This document shows positions 1-7,000 of a stretch of 9,570 nt of DNA, in pieces (the first letter of the stretch is position 1; the number at the start of each line of letters is the position of its first letter). This DNA comes from JAXGPP01 sp964436865. GTDB taxonomy: Bacteria > Planctomycetota > Planctomycetia > Pirellulales > Thermoguttaceae. Position numbers and translations under genes: made by a program. A model generated the notes under the pieces. The model did not search any database and was not told where the DNA came from. It worked only from the letters and a program-made list of their open reading frames with translations. The stretch spans positions 1-9,570 of the forward strand of contig CAYTFK010000283.1 in assembly GCA_964436865.1 (NCBI GenBank), in the 5' to 3' direction.

Positions 1-1
1 G

Positions 2-67
2 ATCGGGCAGGCGGGGCAGACCTACGTGTTCGGCGAGCCCGCCAGCAGCCCCTGCGGCGAGAATTGA
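2..67 (+). CDS. 3' end of an unidentified gene (partial)
   Basis: This is the last 21 codons and the TGA stop of a gene that begins before the window. The frame was chosen by codon bias: 20 of the 21 sense codons in this frame end in G or C, as in the clearly coding genes here, and the other two + frames give arginine-rich, unlikely peptides. The peptide ends in GEPASSPCGEN. It is too short to identify, and I recognise no domain in it. It lies about 220 bases upstream of the methyltransferase gene on the same strand, so whether it shares a transcript with that gene is unknown. Confidence 0.6.
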   Translation: MGQAGQTYVFGEPASSPCGEN

Positions 68-287
68 CTTCCCCACCAGCGTCTGGCATACTACGGCCAC
101 TTGCCATAGCCGTTCACGCTACGACCGAAGGGGACGGGTCCGTGTACTCGGCCGTCGGATGACGCGCCGAATCGCATTTACGCGCCGAACGACGGACCAC
201 TCTTTCGTGTGAGTTGTGAACGCTCAGCTTGCTGCCAGTGCGACCGTGGTGCCGCTCTAATTGGTTCGACTCCTGGAGCCGATCGTC
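68..287 (+). other. Intergenic leader of the methyl-transfer cassette
   Basis: I see no gene in these 220 bases. They hold a weak inverted repeat (TGGCA at 84-88 with TGCCA at 102-106, no T-run), a 10-base direct repeat (162-171 and 180-189, listed separately), a possible -10 box TCTAAT at 256-261 with no good -35 at the right distance, and the Shine-Dalgarno GGAG at 275-278. I looked for a cobalamin riboswitch, which would suit the corrinoid genes downstream, but did not find its conserved boxes. Confidence 0.5.
162..189 (+). repeat. 10-base direct repeat upstream of the methyltransferase gene
   Basis: ACGCGCCGAA occurs at 162-171 and again at 180-189, with starts 18 bases apart (nearly two helical turns). 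Such spacing suits a regulator binding one face of the helix. Its position about 100 bases before the cassette makes an activator or repressor site possible. This is a sequence observation only, and in GC-rich DNA a chance 10-base repeat is not rare. Confidence 0.4.
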
Positions 288-1484
288 ATGTCTGACGCGA
301 TGGAGAACCGCTACTGCGAACGGCTGAAACGCTACACTGCGGCGATGCGGAACGAGAAGCCCGACCGCGTTCCGATCCGACCGTTTGTGGCCGAGTTCAC
401 CGCGAAATATGCCGGCTTCAACTGCCAGGAAGTCACGCACGACTACCAGAAGGCGTTTGACGCGGCCCGCAAGTGTGCCGCCGATTTCGACTGGGACGCC
501 ATCGTGCCGAACATGGTCTACGTGTGGACCGGACTGACGAAGGCGATCGGGCTGAAGTACTACGCCGTGCCGGGAATTGACATCCCGCCCGACGTGGCCT
601 TTCAGTACAAGGAGCCGCCCGAAGACAACGCCTACATGCGCGACGACGAGTACGGCCTGCTCATCGAGGACCCTACCGGGTTCCTGTACAACGTATGGCT
701 GCCACGAGTGACGGAGGATGTGCGGCCGATCGGCGAACCCGTGACGCTGCGGAACAACTTGTCGTTTGTCCGCGGCGGCATGGCGATGATGCAGTATTTC
801 GGCTCGTTCGGCACGCAGATCGCGCAGATGCGGAGCGAGTCGGGGACGGTTTCGGCCATCTCGGGCATCCTCAAGGCCCCGTTCGACATCCTGGCCGACA
901 AGCTGCGGGGCTACAAGGCACTGTGCATGGACCTTTTCCGCCGGCCGGATCAGGTGCTCGCCGCGTGCGAGGCATTGGCGCCGCATCTGTTGCACGTGGC
1001 TGCCAGCGGAGCCGATCCGGCCCGCAACGTGCCGGTGGGCCTGTGGATGCATCGAGGCTGCGTCCCCTTCGTCTCGCCGCAGCAGTTCGACAAGTTCTAC
1101 TGGCCCAGCCTGAAGTGGATCATCGAGGAGTTGTGGAAGAAGGGGATCCAGACGCTGTTCTATGCCGAGGGGGACTGGACGCCAAACCTCAAGCAACTCG
1201 CCGAACTTCCCGAGCGGAGCATCGTGTTCCACATCGACCGCAGCGACCTCGAGCAGTCGCAGCGGATCTTGGGGGAGAAATTCTGCTTGAGCGGCGGGTT
1301 GCCCAACGACCTTCTCGCCTTCGGCAAACCCGATGATGTGCGGCAGTATTGCCGCAAGCTGATCGACGTGGCCGGCCGCGATGGCGGCTACATCATGGAT
1401 GCCAGTGCGATCATGCAGGATGACACGCAGATTGAAAATGTCCGCGCGATGACCGACGCGACGCGGGAATTCGGCGTTTACTGA
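288..1484 (+). CDS. URO-D-fold corrinoid methyltransferase (MtaA/CmuA superfamily)
   Basis: A 398-residue cytoplasmic protein of the uroporphyrinogen decarboxylase fold. The N-terminus carries the family signature KPDRVP (residues 24-29). Further family-like stretches are FYWPSLKWI after WMHRGC (253-258), LFYAEGDW (290-297), LSGGLP (334-339), and GGYIMDAS...DDTQIENVRAM near the end. The adjacent corrinoid protein argues for methyl transfer to or from cobalamin rather than haem synthesis. The ATG at 288 was preferred over an in-frame TTG at 261 because GGAG sits 9 bases before it. Oddity: at the place where MtaA-type enzymes have the zinc ligands H-x-C there is Y292-A-E294, and the late Cys region reads DASAIM (371-376). 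The enzyme is therefore probably a substrate-specific demethylase rather than a CoM-type thiol methyltransferase. The true methyl donor cannot be read from the sequence. A haem-pathway HemE is unlikely given these differences and the context. Confidence 0.85.
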   Translation: MSDAMENRYCERLKRYTAAMRNEKPDRVPIRPFVAEFTAKYAGFNCQEVTHDYQKAFDAARKCAADFDWDAIVPNMVYVWTGLTKAIGLKYYAVPGIDIPPDVAFQYKEPPEDNAYMRDDEYGLLIEDPTGFLYNVWLPRVTEDVRPIGEPVTLRNNLSFVRGGMAMMQYFGSFGTQIAQMRSESGTVSAISGILKAPFDILADKLRGYKALCMDLFRRPDQVLAACEALAPHLLHVAASGADPARNVPVGLWMHRGCVPFVSPQQFDKFYWPSLKWIIEELWKKGIQTLFYAEGDWTPNLKQLAELPERSIVFHIDRSDLEQSQRILGEKFCLSGGLPNDLLAFGKPDDVRQYCRKLIDVAGRDGGYIMDASAIMQDDTQIENVRAMTDATREFGVY

Positions 1485-1499
1485 GAATAGAGGAATGCC

Positions 1500-1670
1500 A
1501 TGTTCGAGCCACGCGAGACAAAGCGGCCGCCCGGCACGCTGGTTCCTTGGGAGGAGAAGGTTCAAGAACTTCCGGAGATCAAAGGCGATCCGGAACTGGT
1601 GAAGCGGCTCTGGCAAGAGACCGACGGGCTGGCTTATACCTACATCTGGCAGTGCCTGCTGTCATTCTGA
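1500..1670 (+). CDS. Small hypothetical protein (56 aa) inside the methyl-transfer cassette
   Basis: I do not recognise this protein. It starts with ATG 15 bases after the methyltransferase stop, with AGAGGA at 1489-1494 as ribosome binding site, and ends with TGA at 1670, 48 bases before the corrinoid protein gene. About 73% of its codons end in G or C, in line with its neighbours, which supports real translation. The peptide is charged and proline-rich at first (RETKRPPG), acidic in the middle (ELPEIKGDPELVKR), and aromatic at the end (LAYTYIWQCLLSF), with Trp at 17, 38 and 50 and one Cys at 51. There is no signal peptide, no full membrane helix and no classic metal-binding motif. Its placement suggests an accessory subunit, adaptor or chaperone for the methyltransferase-corrinoid pair (inference). 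It could also be the remnant of a longer gene, but the downstream frames show no continuation. Confidence 0.65.
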   Translation: MFEPRETKRPPGTLVPWEEKVQELPEIKGDPELVKRLWQETDGLAYTYIWQCLLSF

Positions 1671-1692
1671 GTCGGCCGTTCGGGCCGCGACT
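1670..1692 (+). other. Possible hairpin at the stop codon of the small gene
   Basis: AGTCG (1670-1674) can pair with CGACT (1688-1692), and GCC (1675-1677) with GGC (1683-1685). This leaves a two-base bulge (1686-1687) and a five-base loop. No T-run follows, so it is not a terminator. It could slow ribosomes or protect the mRNA between the small gene and the corrinoid protein gene. The function is speculative. Confidence 0.3.
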
Positions 1693-1718
1693 GAGACGAT
1701 ACCCCGGGGAGACGATCG

Positions 1719-2366
1719 ATGTCGGATCAAAGCAGTCTGGCGGAAGCCATTTCCCAGTGCCAGGAAGACCGCGTTCGCGCGCTGGTCAAGGAGAAGATCG
1801 ACGCCGGAACGCCGGCCGTCGAGATCGTTGCCGAATGCAACCGCGGGATGATTGAGCTCGGAAACCGTTTCAGCCGGGACGAGTGCTTCATCCCCGACCT
1901 GATGTATGGCGGAATGATCATGAAGGGGGTGATGGCCGAACTGGGGCCGCTGTTGGAGAAGCAGGGGGAGGCCGCCGCCGAGACGTCCGCCGCCACCGCC
2001 GTCATGGGGACCGTGCAGCACGACGTCCACGATATCGGCAAAGACATCGTGATCATGATGCTCCGCGGTGCGGGATTTCGCGTCATCGATTTGGGTGTCG
2101 ATGTGCCCCCAGAACGCTTTGTGTCTGCCATCCGCGAACACCGCCCATCGGTACTGGGGATGAGCCTGCTGCTGACCACCTCTTTCAAGGCGGTCACGGC
2201 AACCATCGAAGCCATCCAGGCGGCGGGGTTGCGTGAGGGGCTGGCGGTGATGGTGGGCGGCGCGGCTGCCAGCCAGTTGCTCTCGGAGAAGGCTGGCTGC
2301 GATTATTACGGGCGGACTGCGGTGGATGGCTTGCATTACGCCTGCCAAGTCGCCGGGATCGGGTGA
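1719..2366 (+). CDS. MtaC-type corrinoid protein (cobalamin-binding methyl carrier)
   Basis: A 215-residue cytoplasmic protein that carries a cobalamin cofactor and shuttles a methyl group between two methyltransferases. Residues about 5-88 form the helical cap domain (B12-binding 2 type), with the typical stretch ECNRGMIELGNRF and DLMYGGMIMK. Residues about 90-215 are the Rossmann-like cobalamin-binding domain. It has the full motif D102-V-H104-D-I-G107, where the His should be the lower axial cobalt ligand, followed by GMSLLLTTS (147-155) and MVGGAA (178-183), the usual second and third loops that hold the cofactor tail. The length is normal for MtaC/MttC-like proteins. The ATG at 1719 follows GGGGAG (1706-1711) at 7 bases. 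It lies downstream of the URO-D-type methyltransferase and the 56-aa protein, probably in one operon. The family assignment is firm; the substrate pathway is not. Confidence 0.93.
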   Translation: MSDQSSLAEAISQCQEDRVRALVKEKIDAGTPAVEIVAECNRGMIELGNRFSRDECFIPDLMYGGMIMKGVMAELGPLLEKQGEAAAETSAATAVMGTVQHDVHDIGKDIVIMMLRGAGFRVIDLGVDVPPERFVSAIREHRPSVLGMSLLLTTSFKAVTATIEAIQAAGLREGLAVMVGGAAASQLLSEKAGCDYYGRTAVDGLHYACQVAGIG

Positions 2367-2370
2367 CCCT

Positions 2371-2406
2371 GCCGATTTCTGTTTTTGTAAGGACTGGATA
2401 ATCGGC
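2371..2406 (+). promoter_or_regulatory. Alternative hairpin that would compete with the terminator
   Basis: GCCGAT at 2371-2376 is identical to the 3' arm of the downstream terminator (2420-2425), and both can pair with the single ATCGGC at 2401-2406. Pairing of the upstream copy (24-base loop) would prevent the terminator stem from forming, as in an attenuator. The long loop makes it weaker than the terminator stem unless a protein or ribosome intervenes. Confidence 0.3.
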
Positions 2407-2431
2407 AAAGCGGGCAAGCGCCGATATTTTT
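2401..2431 (+). terminator. Probable Rho-independent terminator of the methyl-transfer cassette
   Basis: ATCGGC (2401-2406) pairs perfectly with GCCGAT (2420-2425) over a 13-base loop, and is followed by ATTTTT (2426-2431). It lies 35 bases after the stop of the corrinoid protein gene, where the cassette should end. The six-base-pair stem is short, so read-through is possible. Confidence 0.55.
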
Positions 2432-2508
2432 CCCAAGATGTCTTTCTGTGGTGGGGCTATCAACCGGGCTGGTGGCACCCCGCACAGGGTCGTTAACCAC
2501 ACTTCATA

Positions 2509-2537
2509 TTGCCCGGCGACCGCAAATTCGCTATTTT
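2509..2537 (+). promoter_or_regulatory. Possible sigma70-type promoter for the DUF1573 gene
   Basis: TTGCCC (2509-2514, 4 of 6 matches to the -35 consensus) and TATTTT (2532-2537, 4 of 6 to the -10) are separated by 17 bases, in the most AT-rich part of the gap after the terminator. The position is sensible but the boxes are imperfect. Confidence 0.3.
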
Positions 2538-2797
2538 ATTGTTCTCGCACACGATTGGCCCCGTTGCGTCGTAGCCGGAGGACTCCACTGGTCGCGGCTT
2601 CCAGGGGTTGGTTTCGTCGGCGAGATTGAGTAGTTGCTTTGAGCGGTTTGGGAAACGACGGCACGACGGCGAGCGGAAGGGACGAACGATCCCGGCCGAT
2701 AACGATCGGTTGCGTCGCGCGCTCAAACGAGGAACCAGGAAGCGCTTGGCCTCCAGTTAGCCGGGAACAGCTTGTTCAGGAAGGACGCGAGGGAGCG

Positions 2798-3919
2798 ATG
2801 CGACGGTGCTTACTTGCGGCGACCATCTTTCTGGCGTTCGGCGCCACGGCAACGGCTCAGGAGTGGGCCAAGCGCATGTTCGAGGTGACGAGCCACGATT
2901 TTGGTGTCGTGGCGCGGGGCGCGAATGCCGAATTCCGTTTCCCGTTCGAGAACCCCTACGTCGAAGACGTGCACGTCGAATCGGTGTATTCGACCTGCCA
3001 CTGCACTGTGCCCGAGATCGTTCAGCCGCTGGTCAAGACATACGAACGGGGCGAGATCGTCGCGCGGCTCGATACCCGCAGGTTCTATGGCCGCCGCGAG
3101 GCCACGATCCGCGTGAAATTCGACAAGCCGTTTCCGGCTGAAGTGCAGTTGCACGTCTACAGCTACATCCGCAGCGACGTGGTCCTTGAGCCGGGCACCG
3201 TGCGACTCGGATCGGTCGCCCAGGGGACGCCGCAGCGTCAGAAGGTGACCGTGAGCTACGCGGGCCGCAGCGACTGGGAGATTCTGGACGTCGAAAGCGC
3301 GCGTCCCTTCCTCTCGGCGAAGGCGGTTCCGGTAAGCCGAGCGGGCGGCCAGGTGATTTACGACCTGTGGGTGGAACTGGCTGCGAACGCGCCGGCGGGC
3401 TATCTCAAGGACCATTTGATGCTCGTCACCAACGATCGCAACCCGGCTGCCAAGCGCGTTCCGGTGCCGGTCGAGGGAATCATCGTACCGCAATTGAGTG
3501 CCCGGCCGTCGCCGCTCGATTTCGGCACGCTGCGCAGCGGTCAGAGCGTTACGCGAAGCCTCATTGTGCAAGGCAAAGCTCCGTTCAGCATCAGCCGGAT
3601 CTACACGTCCGACACGCGTTTCTCGTTCCGTGTTTCCGAAGCCACGCGTCCGGTGCATCAGGTCCCGGTGACGTTTACCGCCGGAACTGCCGCGGAAGAG
3701 ATCGACAGCGTGATCCGCGTCGAGACAAATCTGGGCGGGGGCGAGGCCTTGGACGTGCGCGTGGTGGCTCGAGTCGCGCCCGCGGAGCCGGTCATGCCGA
3801 CCAACGGCGAAGCATCGTCCGACGAGCCCGCGCCGCGGGCCGAACCTGCGGTCCAACCGGTTGAGCCTTCCGCCGGCGAGCCCGGCAAGTCGGGCGGTTG
3901 GCATGCTCCGACCAAATAG
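2798..3919 (+). CDS. Exported DUF1573-family protein
   Basis: A 373-residue protein with an N-terminal signal peptide (residues 1 to about 20: RR, then a hydrophobic run, then ATATAQ). The ATG at 2798 was chosen because it begins exactly at the signal peptide and GAGG (2789-2792) lies 5 bases upstream. The frame is open back to a TTG at 2639, but that extension has no sense as a leader peptide. Residues about 27-130 match the DUF1573 pattern: HDFG (33-36), then FPFEN (48-52), then a Cys pair S-T-C67-H-C69-T-V-P. Two further immunoglobulin-like beta domains follow, the second opening with SPLDFGTLRSGQ. The last about 45 residues are a Pro/Glu-rich tail, likely unstructured. DUF1573 proteins are common in Planctomycetes and Bacteroidetes and are thought to be extracytoplasmic, but their function is unknown. 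An 81-base gap separates it from the next gene. Confidence 0.85.
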   Translation: MRRCLLAATIFLAFGATATAQEWAKRMFEVTSHDFGVVARGANAEFRFPFENPYVEDVHVESVYSTCHCTVPEIVQPLVKTYERGEIVARLDTRRFYGRREATIRVKFDKPFPAEVQLHVYSYIRSDVVLEPGTVRLGSVAQGTPQRQKVTVSYAGRSDWEILDVESARPFLSAKAVPVSRAGGQVIYDLWVELAANAPAGYLKDHLMLVTNDRNPAAKRVPVPVEGIIVPQLSARPSPLDFGTLRSGQSVTRSLIVQGKAPFSISRIYTSDTRFSFRVSEATRPVHQVPVTFTAGTAAEEIDSVIRVETNLGGGEALDVRVVARVAPAEPVMPTNGEASSDEPAPRAEPAVQPVEPSAGEPGKSGGWHAPTK

Positions 3920-3949
3920 CGCTCGGCGTTCTCGGATTGGGTTCGGCCG

Positions 3950-3979
3950 TTGACATCGGCGTTCCTTCCCCTGCATACT
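3950..3979 (+). promoter_or_regulatory. Candidate sigma70-type promoter for the large exported protein
   Basis: TTGACA (3950-3955) is a perfect -35 box, with CATACT (3974-3979, 4 of 6 to TATAAT) 18 bases further on. Transcription would start near 3986, just before the Shine-Dalgarno AGGAGG (3989-3994), giving a very short leader. The large gene may therefore be expressed independently of the DUF1573 gene, though read-through is also possible. Confidence 0.45.
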
Positions 3980-4000
3980 GGCTCGACCAGGAGGAAAGCC

Positions 4001-7000
4001 ATGTCGCTGCGCATCACCGCTGTTGTCACTCTTTGGATAGTCGCCGGGCAGGCGCTTGGCCAGGCGGAGAACGAACCAACCGGCAGCCGCCCTTACGAGA
4101 TGGTCTGGGCCCAGCGGACCGAGGACACGCGGCCGCCGCTGGTTGATTTCGAGAATCTCGACGGCTGGACCGTTGAGACGGCCGACGCCGTGGCGGCCTG
4201 GTCTGCCACCGGACGCCAACCACTGTGGGGCGAGCGTGTCGGCCAACTCACCTATCGGGCCGCCGGCGGGCAGCCGCGAGTGGCGATCAAGCCGCCGCGA
4301 GCCATCGCTCTGCCGCCGAACTTCGATTGTTTCAACCTGTGGCTATACGGCAACAATTGGGCTTGGGTGCCCGACCGCACCACGCCGCAGGTCGAGATCG
4401 TTCTGGTGCTTCGCGGTCGGCAGGGCCAGCCGGTGCGGATCTCGCTGGGCCGCGTCCGCTGGAAGGAATGGTGGCTCATGCACCGCCGGCTCAACCCGGG
4501 AGAGATGAACGCCCTGGGGGACTCCGCAAGCATCGAGGCCATCGAGGTCCTTGGCGGGCGAAATACCGACGATCGTACGCTCTACTTCGACAATCTTGCC
4601 GCGTACCGCGAGGAACTGCCGCCGCTGGAATTTGCGCCGCGCCCGGCGCGTAATCTCACGCTGTTTCCGGGCCAGACAGCCGGCACGAACACCGGGCCGG
4701 GACGTTTGCCGTTTCCAACGCGTGAAGAGACGATCCTCCCCGACAACCTCGCCGAGAACTATCGCGTCCGGCTCGAACAGTCGGGTGAGTCGTATCGCTT
4801 TCACTATGTGGGTGACGATGGGCATCTTGTTTACGAGTACCGGCCGGCCAGCGGAACGCTCGGCGACGTGACCGCGCATTGGGAGGGGCGAGGCGAGCCC
4901 TTCCGGCCGCTGGACGGCGGCGGCGTGGCGTTCTGGATCGACGAGCAGGGCAAATCGGCCCCGCCCGAGAAAATCGAACCGCTCGAATGCCGCCGCGAAG
5001 GCGAGACCGTGATCTCGCGATGGCGATGCGCGTTGGGCGAGCGGCGCATCGACGTGGAATACCGCCTCCGGCTATGGCAGAAATCGCTGGTAATCGATTG
5101 TCTCTGCCCGGGCGGCGAGGTGGGCGAGTTCCGGACCGGCCGGGCCGTAGGCGCGTTAAACCCGCGCCTGGTCACATTGCCCTATCTCACCGGCGACGCG
5201 CAGCGCCCGGCGGTCCTCGTCGCCGGCCCGACGGATCGACCGCTGTTCACTTTTGCGTTGATCGATTACTACCGCTCCGATGCGTCGTCGCTGTGGGCAG
5301 TGAACCACATCGCCGACGATGGCGTCGAGCACAACGGCGGAGCCCGCTACCTGCCGAAGACGGACGGCCGCCGCAACGACTGCTTCGAGCGGCTGTTTCT
5401 CACCGTCTCGCCTCGCTTCGAGGAGATACTGCCCAACGTTCCCAATCCGAAATCGCCCTGGATGCACGTCACGGGCAGCCGGGTGTGGCGGGCGCATGGG
5501 GCATCGAACCGCGAGAGCGACTATGCGTTGTGGAAGAGAGTGGCGCGGCACGGCATGAGCCAGATCGTCATTACCGATCACGAGGTGGGCTGGCGCGACG
5601 GCGGCGAGAGCTTCACATTCCGCACCCGGGCCGCGCCCGGTAAGGGCGGCGACGAGGGGCAGGCCGAGTATGCGCGCAAGATCCGCGGGCTCGGTTTCCG
5701 TTACGGCATCTACAACAACTACACCGACTTTGCGCCGGTCAACGAACACTGGCACGAGGACATGGTTACGCGCCTGCCCGATGGCGAGTGGCAGACGGCG
5801 TGGCCCCGCTGCTACAACCCCAAGCCGGCGCGGGCGGTCGAATACGAGTCGAAACTGGCGCCGATCATCCAGCAGAAGTTCCAGCTCGACACGGCCTATT
5901 GCGATGTCCACACCGCCGTCCGGCCGTGGCAGTATTGCGACTACGACGCCCGCGTGCCGGGCGCGGGCACGTTTGCCGCGACGCTGTACGCGTATGGCGA
6001 GATCATGCTCCACCAGAAAGAGACCTGGAATGGGCCGGTCTACAGCGAGGGCAACAACCACTGGTATTATTGCGGCCTGACCGACGGCAACTACGGCCAG
6101 GATCAGGCTGCGCGGCTCGACGAGCGGCCGTGGCTGGTCGACTTCGACCTGCGGAAGCTGCACCCCTTGTGCTGCAATTTCGGCATGGGCAACCTGGGCA
6201 TGTTCTTCGGTAGAGATGAGGGTTTCGGCGCAACGTCCGCGGAGCGCGAGGCCCGGCTCGACCGCTTCCTGGCGGCGACGCTCGCCTTTGGCCACACCGG
6301 ATTTCTGGTGATGGAGGGCGGCATGGAGAACGCGGTGCGGAGCTACTACAGCGTGCAACAAATCCACGCTCACTACGCCGACCAGACGGCCGCCGAGATC
6401 CGTTACGCCGACGAGTCCGGGCGGTTGCTCGATACGTCGGCCGCCGTGGCGACCGACGCGTACCAGCGTTCGCAAGTCGCCACCCGGTATTCCAATGGCC
6501 TGGAGGTTGTCGTCAACGGCCATCCCAGCGAGACCTGGCGGACGGCCGACGCGATTCTGCCGCCCAACGGATGGTTCGTTCGCGGCGACTTGAGCGACGG
6601 GAAGCTTTTGGCTTTCAGTGCGATGGTCGACGGGCACCGCGCCGACTATGTCGATTCGCCGGCCTACATCTACGCCAACGGCCGCGGACGGCTGACGCGC
6701 TTCGAGAAGGCGCTCTGCGACGGCCAACTCGCCGCCAATCGCCGCGGCGACGGGAGTGTGGAGCTGATTCCCGTCGGCAAGTGCTCCACGCTGGCGGTGG
6801 CCTTGGATGGACAGTCGGCCGCCGCGGTCGCCCTCGACGAGGCAGGCCGCGAAATCGGGCCCGCCCAAACGCGATTCAGCCGCGGTCTGGTGCACGTCAC
6901 GCCGGTCGATGGGGCTTTCAGCTACATCCTGACACCCGCCGCTCCGCCCGCGGTGTTGCTGCGCTCGCCACGTATGGCCGTCGTCCCGGGCGAAACGGTG

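Larger units (their letters stand above)
2367..2797 (+). other. Non-coding region between the methyl-transfer cassette and the DUF1573 gene
   Basis: This 431-base stretch holds no convincing gene. It contains a terminator-like hairpin (2401-2431), a competing upstream pairing arm (2371-2376), an AT-richer patch with a possible promoter (2509-2537), a tandem 8-base repeat ACGACGGC (2655-2670), a 7-base direct repeat AACGATC (2685-2691 and 2701-2707), and a small inverted repeat CCGAT/ATCGG (2696-2700 and 2705-2709). An open frame from TTG 2639 runs into the DUF1573 gene, but its first 53 codons precede the signal peptide and are more likely leader. If the promoter is real, the DUF1573 mRNA leader is about 250 bases. 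Confidence 0.55.

Noticed and set aside
68..287. Cobalamin riboswitch before the corrinoid cassette
   Set aside because: Expected from function, but the conserved cobalamin-riboswitch boxes and helices are not present; GGCCACTTGCC at 95-105 is only a loose resemblance.
288..1484. Haem-pathway uroporphyrinogen decarboxylase (hemE)
   Set aside because: The fold is shared, but the protein is longer and diverged, and the next genes include a corrinoid methyl carrier, which points to methyl transfer.
114..1616. A 500-codon open frame on the - strand opposite the methyltransferase gene
   Set aside because: The protein has low-complexity His/Arg/Leu/Val-rich composition and no recognisable domain. 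It overlaps fully with a well-supported + strand gene, as is common opposite GC-rich coding sequence.
1668..1694. TGA at the end of the small gene followed at once by a hairpin, resembling a selenocysteine insertion element
   Set aside because: Read-through would add only about eight residues before another TGA. TGA is the normal stop of most genes here, and no selenoprotein-like context is visible.
2639..2797. 53-codon N-terminal extension of the DUF1573 gene from a TTG
   Set aside because: It would place a polar segment ahead of a clear signal peptide, while the ATG at 2798 has its own Shine-Dalgarno.
2810..4246. A 478-codon open frame on the - strand opposite the DUF1573 gene
   Set aside because: It spans the end of one + strand gene and the start of the next and shows no domain; it is an antisense shadow.
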